From positions 496,001 through 560,000 of the forward strand of contig JAHCIQ010000002.1 in the NCBI GenBank assembly GCA_026129135.1: a DNA stretch of 64,000 nucleotides. The letters are read 5' to 3'. Every line of letters begins with the position of its first letter. Positions within the stretch are counted from its first letter, which is position 1. The notes beneath the pieces were generated by a model. The model saw only the letters and a list, made by a program, of their open reading frames with translations, was not told the origin of the DNA and searched no databases. The translations under genes were made by a program, and so were the position numbers. Source of the stretch: Cyanobacteria bacterium TGS_CYA1. GTDB taxonomy: Bacteria; Cyanobacteriota; Vampirovibrionia; Obscuribacterales; Obscuribacteraceae. Positions 59,901-64,000 of this stretch are shown here, piece after piece.

Positions 59901-60199
59901 TTTCAGAGGGGCGCCCGAATCTGGTCGACCAGATTAAGAATGGCAACGTTCAATTAGTGATAAATATCCCTTCAGGTAGAAGTGCGCGGGGCGACGACCA
60001 GATAATTCGACGCTCAGCCATCAATTACAGAATTCCTGTAGTTACGACGCTTTCGGGTGCAAGAGCCGTGTGTTCAGCCATTGGCGTTTTGCAAGCTGGC
60101 GAACTGCCAGTCAAGAGCTTGCAAGAATATCATGAAAGCATTAACCGTTCTGAATCTAAATCGAGGCTCACAAGCGCTCCATATAGTCAGTCTGTGTGA
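56909..60199 (+). CDS. carB: carbamoyl-phosphate synthase large subunit
   Basis: Encodes 1,096 residues, slightly longer than the E. coli protein. It makes carbamoyl phosphate from bicarbonate, ammonia (supplied by CarA) and two ATP, feeding pyrimidine and arginine synthesis. The two homologous ATP-grasp halves each open with a GGGPIxIGQ-like loop ([37 protein letters not shown]). [13 protein letters not shown] and [12 protein letters not shown] are the paired ATP-binding signatures, and [20 protein letters not shown] and [19 protein letters not shown] the paired late motifs. The C-terminal MGS-like allosteric domain includes [19 protein letters not shown]. carA is not next to it. No good ribosome site was seen. 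Confidence 0.97.
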   Translation: MPRRADIKKILVIGAGPITIGQACEFDYSGTQACRALKEEGYEVVLINSNPATIMTDPELAHRTYVEPVTASVTAKVIEQERPCALLPTMGGQTALNVAVELAESGYLDKMGVKLIGAQLKAIKLAEDRDLFKKCMLEIGLGVPNSGIARNIQDARRIASEIGFPIIVRPAFTLGGIGGGIAYNQEELDETALHGINASPVGEVLLEESVLGWKELELEVMRDCKDNVVIICGIENFDPMGVHTGDSITVAPIQTLTDREYQYLRDASQKIIRAIGVDTGGSNIQFGIHPKTGRVVVIEMNPRVSRSSALASKATGYPIAKIAAKLAVGFTLDEIKNDITRNTKASFEPVLDYVVTKIPRFNFDKFRGAEPVLTTQMRSVGEVMAIGRTFQESVQKALRGLELGLDGFSGVEKRSQADFWQWRSRLAKPSPHRITDIFGAFDAGISIDEIANLSAIDPWFVQNLHELYEMRQGLKDLKDNGKGLEDLSIEDLHFLKTRGFSDRQIAQALGVNEEDILKVREKNQIKPVYKMVDTCAAEFASYTPYMYSTYESESEVPQTGSGKPKVMILGGGPNRIGQGIEFDYCCVHASLSLRELGFEPIMVNSNPETVSTDYDVSDRLYFEPLTLEDVMNIADVEKPVGVIVQLGGQTPLKLAKGLEARGLKILGTSCDSIDRAEDRARFGKMINKLKLKQPAGAIAQSHDEAKAAAEKVGYPVLVRPSYVLGGQAMEIIYNEADLDRWLARGFATGSGQSILLDEFLEDAVEIDVDAISDGRATIIAGIMEHVEQAGIHSGDSTCVLPTQTIPLKIIEQIREATMKLASELEVKGLINIQFALKEGELYVLEVNPRASRTIPFVSKATGVAWAKLAAGVMAGKNLSQLGISPRHIPPHVAVKSVVIPFDRFPGAEISLGPEMRSTGEVMGIASRFDLAFAKAQLACGQALPVDGTAFISVTDKHKQEIVSIAQTLYTLGFKLIATRGTAQVITSAGIPVQNTNKISEGRPNLVDQIKNGNVQLVINIPSGRSARGDDQIIRRSAINYRIPVVTTLSGARAVCSAIGVLQAGELPVKSLQEYHESINRSESKSRLTSAPYSQSV

Positions 60200-60216
60200 C
60201 TTTTAGTGTAAAATAA

Positions 60217-60258
60217 TCCGACTTCCTTGCACAGCAGGGACTTTTTAAATTCGTCGGA
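60217..60258 (+). promoter_or_regulatory. possible hairpin covering the deoC ribosome-binding site
   Basis: TCCGAC (60217-60222) is a perfect complement of GTCGGA (60253-60258), and the second arm includes the first bases of the GGAG ribosome site of deoC (GTG at 60267). The six-base stem with a 30-base loop is weak alone, so this is only suggestive. The rest of the 67-base gap holds an AT-rich element (TAAAAT at 60209) that could be a -10 box. Confidence 0.3.
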
Positions 60259-60266
60259 GAATAACA

Positions 60267-60947
60267 GTGAGCACCGAGTTAGCCAAATACATAGACCACA
60301 CCCAGCTTAATCCACATGCAAGCAAGGCTGAAATAACCAAGCTTTGCGATGAAGCAAAAGAGCACAAATTCTTTGCTGTGTGCGTCAATCCATATTATGT
60401 CCAGGAAGCCAAATTCCAACTCAAAGGCAGCAATGTTCAAGTTGCTTGCGTGGTTGGGTTCCCTCTTGGAGCCAATTTGACCGAACTGAAAGTGCTCGAA
60501 TTGAACCGTGCCATCAATGATGGTGCAGACGAAATCGACCTGGTCATAAACATAGGCGCATTGAAAAACAAAGACCTCGAATATGTCGAGCAAGAAATTG
60601 CCGAATGTGTCAAAGCCGCAGGCGACGTACCGGTGAAAGTAATCATCGAATGCGATTTGCTCACAAGAGAAGAAAAGATCGCAGCCACCGAAGCGTGTGT
60701 CAAAGCTGGTGCGTTCATGGTCAAGACTTCAACCGGCTTTGTAAAAGACGGCAAAGGAGCCACTGTCGAAGACGTTGCTTTGATGAAATCTACTATCGGC
60801 AAAAACAAACTTGGTATCAAAGCCAGTGCCGGTGTCAGAGACTACAAAAAAGCAAAAGAACTTATTGACGCAGGTGCAGACCGCATCGGGACGTCTTCTG
60901 GAATAGCCATTCTGACCGGTTCTAAAGCCGGTGCTGCGGCTTATTAA
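60267..60947 (+). CDS. deoC: deoxyribose-phosphate aldolase
   Basis: Encodes 226 residues from a GTG at 60267 with CGGAG eight bases upstream. It splits deoxyribose 5-phosphate into glyceraldehyde 3-phosphate and acetaldehyde in deoxynucleoside breakdown. Motifs: YIDHTQLNPHA, CVNPYYV, VVGFPLGAN, GADEIDLVINIGALK (catalytic Asp), FMVKTSTGFVKDG (Schiff-base Lys), GIKASAGVRD (second Lys) and RIGTSSGIAIL. Length is normal for the short bacterial form. It lies 67 bases after carB and 30 bases before a secreted TPR gene. Confidence 0.96.
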   Translation: MSTELAKYIDHTQLNPHASKAEITKLCDEAKEHKFFAVCVNPYYVQEAKFQLKGSNVQVACVVGFPLGANLTELKVLELNRAINDGADEIDLVINIGALKNKDLEYVEQEIAECVKAAGDVPVKVIIECDLLTREEKIAATEACVKAGAFMVKTSTGFVKDGKGATVEDVALMKSTIGKNKLGIKASAGVRDYKKAKELIDAGADRIGTSSGIAILTGSKAGAAAY

Positions 60948-60977
60948 TCGAATAGAAATCAAAACGAGGATAGAAAA

Positions 60978-62012
60978 TTGACTTTCAACAAAAACAAAAT
61001 CGGCACTTCACTTCTAATAGCTCTTTGTGCCGCCGCTCTTCCTCTTTCGGCTATGGCAGCCGAAGATTCAGACGCGATGAAAAAAGCCGAGTCGATGTAC
61101 GCTCGCTTGAGCAATAAAAATCAGAAACAGGTTGCTGCTCAATTCAGAGAAGTAATCAGAACCGAGCCAGACAACGCCAAAGCTCACTACAGACTGGGCG
61201 CAGTGCTTGCCTCGATGGACGAGTACGACACAGCTATTCTGGAGTGCAAACAAGCTGTCAAACTCGACGCTAAAGCACATATCCCTCACGTCATTCTGGG
61301 ACAAATTTACGCTAACCAGAACAAGATGAACGAAGCTGCAAAAGAGTTCGAACAAGCTGTAGCACTCAAAGATACAAGCTTCAGAGCCTGGATGGACTTG
61401 GGTCTGGTGTATGCCAAACTCAATAAAATCGATGACGCAATAAGAGCCTATACTAAAGCTGGCGCACTCAAAGACAAAGACCCAATGCCACACATGAATC
61501 TTGGAGTTCTCTACGACTCAAAAGGCGATTTCAAAAAAGCAATTGAAGAAGGCAATGTCGCGGCCAAACTCGACAATGGCAGAAATGACCTGATTTTGAT
61601 GAACCTGGGCAACGTTTATGCTGATGCCAAAGAAGACGACAAAGCAATCGACGCATACAAAAATGCTCTCAAAATAAATGGAGCCAATGCCCTGACCCAC
61701 TGCGGTCTTGGCTGGGTATACGAGCGCAAAGGCGACATGGCTCAAGCCATAAAAGAGCAAAAAACAGCCATGAAACTTGCTCCTCAATATCCAAGACCGG
61801 TTTACAGATATGCCGCGGTGCTAGCTTCTCAAGGTAAAACCAAAGAAGCAGAAATGGAATACAAACGTTCCTTAAGTTTGAAAGCTAAAGATCCGATGGC
61901 GATTGTCGAATACAGCAATTTCCTCAAATCGCAAAACAGAGAAGAAGAAGCGAAAAAATTGCTTCAATCAGCTCAAATTGCCAAGGAAGGAAACAGCAAA
62001 GCCGGAAACTAA
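60978..62012 (+). CDS. secreted TPR-repeat protein
   Basis: Encodes 344 residues from a TTG at 60978 with CGAGGA about ten bases upstream. A signal peptide (SLLIALCAAALPLSAMA, then AEDSD) precedes a run of about eight canonical TPRs, for example AHYRLGAVLASMDEYDTAIL, AWMDLGLVYAKLNKIDDAIR, HCGLGWVYERKGDMAQAIK and YRYAAVLASQGKTKEAEMEY. It should be a soluble periplasmic protein-interaction scaffold. It lies between deoC and a transporter gene in what looks like one operon. Confidence 0.88.
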   Translation: MTFNKNKIGTSLLIALCAAALPLSAMAAEDSDAMKKAESMYARLSNKNQKQVAAQFREVIRTEPDNAKAHYRLGAVLASMDEYDTAILECKQAVKLDAKAHIPHVILGQIYANQNKMNEAAKEFEQAVALKDTSFRAWMDLGLVYAKLNKIDDAIRAYTKAGALKDKDPMPHMNLGVLYDSKGDFKKAIEEGNVAAKLDNGRNDLILMNLGNVYADAKEDDKAIDAYKNALKINGANALTHCGLGWVYERKGDMAQAIKEQKTAMKLAPQYPRPVYRYAAVLASQGKTKEAEMEYKRSLSLKAKDPMAIVEYSNFLKSQNREEEAKKLLQSAQIAKEGNSKAGN

Positions 62013-62018
62013 GCAACC

Positions 62019-63347
62019 TTGAACAGGGTACTTGGTCGCTGGGATTCTGTTGCAATAAGCATCGGTATCGTAATTGGTGCGGGAATATTTCGGGTTCCAT
62101 CCGAAGTGGTCCCGCACATTTCCTCTCCGGTCTGGATTTTAATCGCCTGGACTCTAGGCGGTATCTACTCTTTCATCGGATCGCTATGCTATGCCGAACT
62201 TGCCACCAGATTTCCTCATACTGGTGGCGATTATATTTTCTTGCGCGAATGCTATGGCAAGCTGACCGCATTTTTGTTTGCCTGGTCTGAATTATTAATC
62301 ACGAGAACAGGCTCTGTAGCTGCTATAGCTTTGATGTTTGGTGAATTCGCCATCAAATTCTTGCCCTACAAAGCAGGAGAATGGGAAGTCAAAGCTCTTG
62401 CAGTAGGGGTGATAATGACACTCAGCGCTTGCAATTTACTGGGTCTCAAGACCGGAAGCAGGCTGCAAAACGCACTTACTACTCTTAAAATTTTGGCAAT
62501 CAGTTTTGTCATTCTTTGCGGTCTTTTCGCCATGAAGCAGCCAGCTAATAATATAGATTTTGTCCATTTCTTGAGCAAAGAAACACTGTCTACTTTCAAC
62601 CTCTTCAATCTGGGTGTGGCCCTTGTGCCCATAATGTGGGCTTATGGTGGCTGGAGAGACAATTTGTTTTTGGCTGGTGAAACCAAAGAACCTGCGTCAT
62701 CACTACCTTTTGCCTTATTTCTTTCGTGTATCGCGGTGACAGTTATTTATGTGTTGATGAATTTTTTGTATTTATGGTTTTTGCCAGTTGATCAAATACG
62801 CCACGCAAAACTGGTCGGCACGGACCTTTTGTCTGTAATTTGTGGTCAGGCAGGTGAAGCCTCGGCCAAAATACTTGGCATATTTATAATGGTCTACGCA
62901 CTCGGCACAGTAAATGCTCTTCTGCTTACGGGCAGCAGAATTGCATCGGCAATGTCGCTCGATAATCCCTTATTTGCCAGTCTTGGCAAACTGGACGAAA
63001 AACGTCAAACACCAGTGCGAGGCATTTTATTCAATGGACTCTGGTCGTGTTTGCTCGTGTTTGCTCTAAGCTTCGAGCGTTTATTATATTTCACCGGTTT
63101 TTCAGTCTGGATCTTTTTTGCCATGGTGGCAGCTTCAATCATCAAATTACGCCATCAAAGCAAAGAAAAAGAATCAGACAAATTCTACACTCCTCTTTTT
63201 CCTTTGATACCATTAATAGTGGCAAGCGTAGCGCTCTTCCTGGCTCTGAGCACTTTCATGGATTACAAAATAGAGTCTTTGTGCGGCACAGCCATTATTA
63301 TGTGCGGCGTTCCGCTATTTTTTCTTCAAAACAAACCTGAATCTTAA
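62019..63347 (+). CDS. APC-superfamily amino acid permease
   Basis: Encodes 442 residues from a TTG at 62019, seven bases after the TPR gene. About 12 membrane helices are visible. The first holds the family signature VAISIGIVIGAGIFRVPSEV (the unwound GAGIF substrate loop), followed by YAELATRFPHTGGDYIFLRE. Later, PIMWAYGGWRDNLFLAGETKEP is the APC helix 6 motif. These carriers move amino acids by proton or substrate exchange, and substrate choice is unknown. Its stop codon overlaps the convergent gene by four bases (TTAA shared). Confidence 0.92.
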   Translation: MNRVLGRWDSVAISIGIVIGAGIFRVPSEVVPHISSPVWILIAWTLGGIYSFIGSLCYAELATRFPHTGGDYIFLRECYGKLTAFLFAWSELLITRTGSVAAIALMFGEFAIKFLPYKAGEWEVKALAVGVIMTLSACNLLGLKTGSRLQNALTTLKILAISFVILCGLFAMKQPANNIDFVHFLSKETLSTFNLFNLGVALVPIMWAYGGWRDNLFLAGETKEPASSLPFALFLSCIAVTVIYVLMNFLYLWFLPVDQIRHAKLVGTDLLSVICGQAGEASAKILGIFIMVYALGTVNALLLTGSRIASAMSLDNPLFASLGKLDEKRQTPVRGILFNGLWSCLLVFALSFERLLYFTGFSVWIFFAMVAASIIKLRHQSKEKESDKFYTPLFPLIPLIVASVALFLALSTFMDYKIESLCGTAIIMCGVPLFFLQNKPES

Positions 63348-64000
63348 CGACTCTCTAGTGCCGAAGCGACAAAATTGGCAGCAAGTGCCTGACGTAAGCT
63401 GATACCTATAATTGGCGCTGGATCCGGCAACATGTCAGGCAGCGGAATGGGACTGTTATTTTCAAAATGCCCAACCATGTGCAGAACGCTTCCTCTGCCG
63501 AATTTGAAATAAACCGCCAGTGCGCCAAGCCTATCGGGATCGTGAGCTTTGAGTTCGTCGCTTGAAGCAAGTATTGTCACTGATTGAGTATTCTTGATTC
63601 CTACAAGATGACTTTCTAAATCTAGTTTCCAGGGAGCATGACTGACAGTTTTATTAAAGAGAACTGGATCGGGAGTTACTACCTGAGCGTCATAAGTGGC
63701 TTGTTTGTTCACTCCTTTGTTCCAGGCAATGAAATTGGGAAAAGCACCCTGGATGCAATTATCCAGTGCCCAGTCGGTAGACATCAAAGAGCCACCGCGC
63801 ATAACGAAATCGCGCAACTTCTGTTTTCCAGCCAGATCCATCTTGCCCTGACAATCGATAATCACTACTTTGACAGAAGACAAGTTATACCCTGACACCT
63901 GCTCCATGCCGATTTTTTCAAACGGAATATTGAATTTTTTAAGTATCTTACCTGAATTGTCCCAGTGTCCTTTGACGACTAGAACTTGTGGTTGTGCGCT
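63344..64000 (-). CDS. glutamine-amidotransferase-fold-like hypothetical protein, cut by window edge
   Basis: The frame stays open to the right end, so the gene starts beyond 64000 and at least 218 codons are visible. An internal Met at 63907 is not its start. Visible motifs: QVLVVKGHWDNSGKIL, VVIIDCQGKMD, LRDFVMRGGSLMSTDWALDN, FPNFIAWNKGV and GRGSVLHMVGHFEN. The order resembles ThuA/GATase1-like domains found in proteins that sense or cap secretion and gliding systems, and no catalytic Cys-His pair is apparent. The function is unknown. Confidence 0.7.
   Translation of the reverse strand, partial: SAQPQVLVVKGHWDNSGKILKKFNIPFEKIGMEQVSGYNLSSVKVVIIDCQGKMDLAGKQKLRDFVMRGGSLMSTDWALDNCIQGAFPNFIAWNKGVNKQATYDAQVVTPDPVLFNKTVSHAPWKLDLESHLVGIKNTQSVTILASSDELKAHDPDRLGALAVYFKFGRGSVLHMVGHFENNSPIPLPDMLPDPAPIIGISLRQALAANFVASALESR

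Noticed and set aside
1-64000. tRNA, rRNA or CRISPR features
   Set aside because: I scanned the gaps by eye and found no cloverleaf with a GTTCGA-type arm, no rRNA stretch and no regularly spaced repeats.

Overview
The window looks like a chromosomal segment of a Gram-negative-type, non-photosynthetic relative of the Cyanobacteria (Melainabacteria / Vampirovibrionia, Obscuribacterales-like). This is an inference, not a search result. It rests on many secreted TPR proteins, serine/threonine kinases with C-terminal leucine-rich repeats, several hybrid and PAS histidine kinases, a lipobox protein, RlpA, a membrane-type (class 2-like) PyrD, a group II intron, and one 3,142-residue protein of unrecognised family. 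Base composition is slightly AT-rich by eye. Genes lie on both strands, are tightly packed, and often start with TTG or GTG. I saw no tRNA, rRNA, CRISPR array, IS element or prophage.

Layout. 1-5.4 kb: a glycine-zipper stress-type protein, a cysteine-motif membrane protein, a secreted TPR protein and an AAA+ ATPase with a TerB-like segment. 5.4-12.3 kb: an aldo/keto reductase, a compact operon of trehalose-6-phosphate synthase, a receiver-like protein, a response regulator and a TctE-like kinase, then a triple-PAS kinase with its receiver. 12.3-13.8 kb: a decayed DNA polymerase X gene. 13.9-22.8 kb: a parallel beta-helix protein, then a minus-strand group of two paralogous LRR Ser/Thr kinases, a coiled-coil membrane protein and RlpA. 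The second kinase is split by a group II intron carrying a reverse transcriptase. 22.9-26.8 kb: a thioredoxin-like RedB-type protein overlapping a large hybrid kinase, then a small membrane protein. 26.9-31.9 kb: small secreted, TPR, alpha/beta-hydrolase and lipoprotein genes. 31.9-34.6 kb: a MarR regulator and pirin divergent from an EamA exporter, with an operator between them. 34.8-38.9 kb: ileS and a secreted protein. 38.9-42.6 kb: inositol monophosphatase-like protein, pyrC, pyrD and a family 2 glycosyltransferase. 42.7-54.7 kb: the giant protein and MutS2. 54.7-64 kb: a small protein, a gamma-carbonic-anhydrase-like protein, a lipase-like hydrolase, carB, deoC, a TPR protein, an APC transporter and a gene cut by the window edge.

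The strongest new signal is the ileS leader. A well-spaced sigma-70-type promoter is followed by a 17-codon ORF with four consecutive isoleucine codons, then by two mutually exclusive hairpins. The second hairpin is an intrinsic terminator lying immediately before the ileS Shine-Dalgarno. This has the full layout of a ribosome-mediated attenuator controlling isoleucyl-tRNA synthetase. Pyrimidine genes (pyrC, pyrD, carB) and deoC are spread over the right half of the window. carA is not present.
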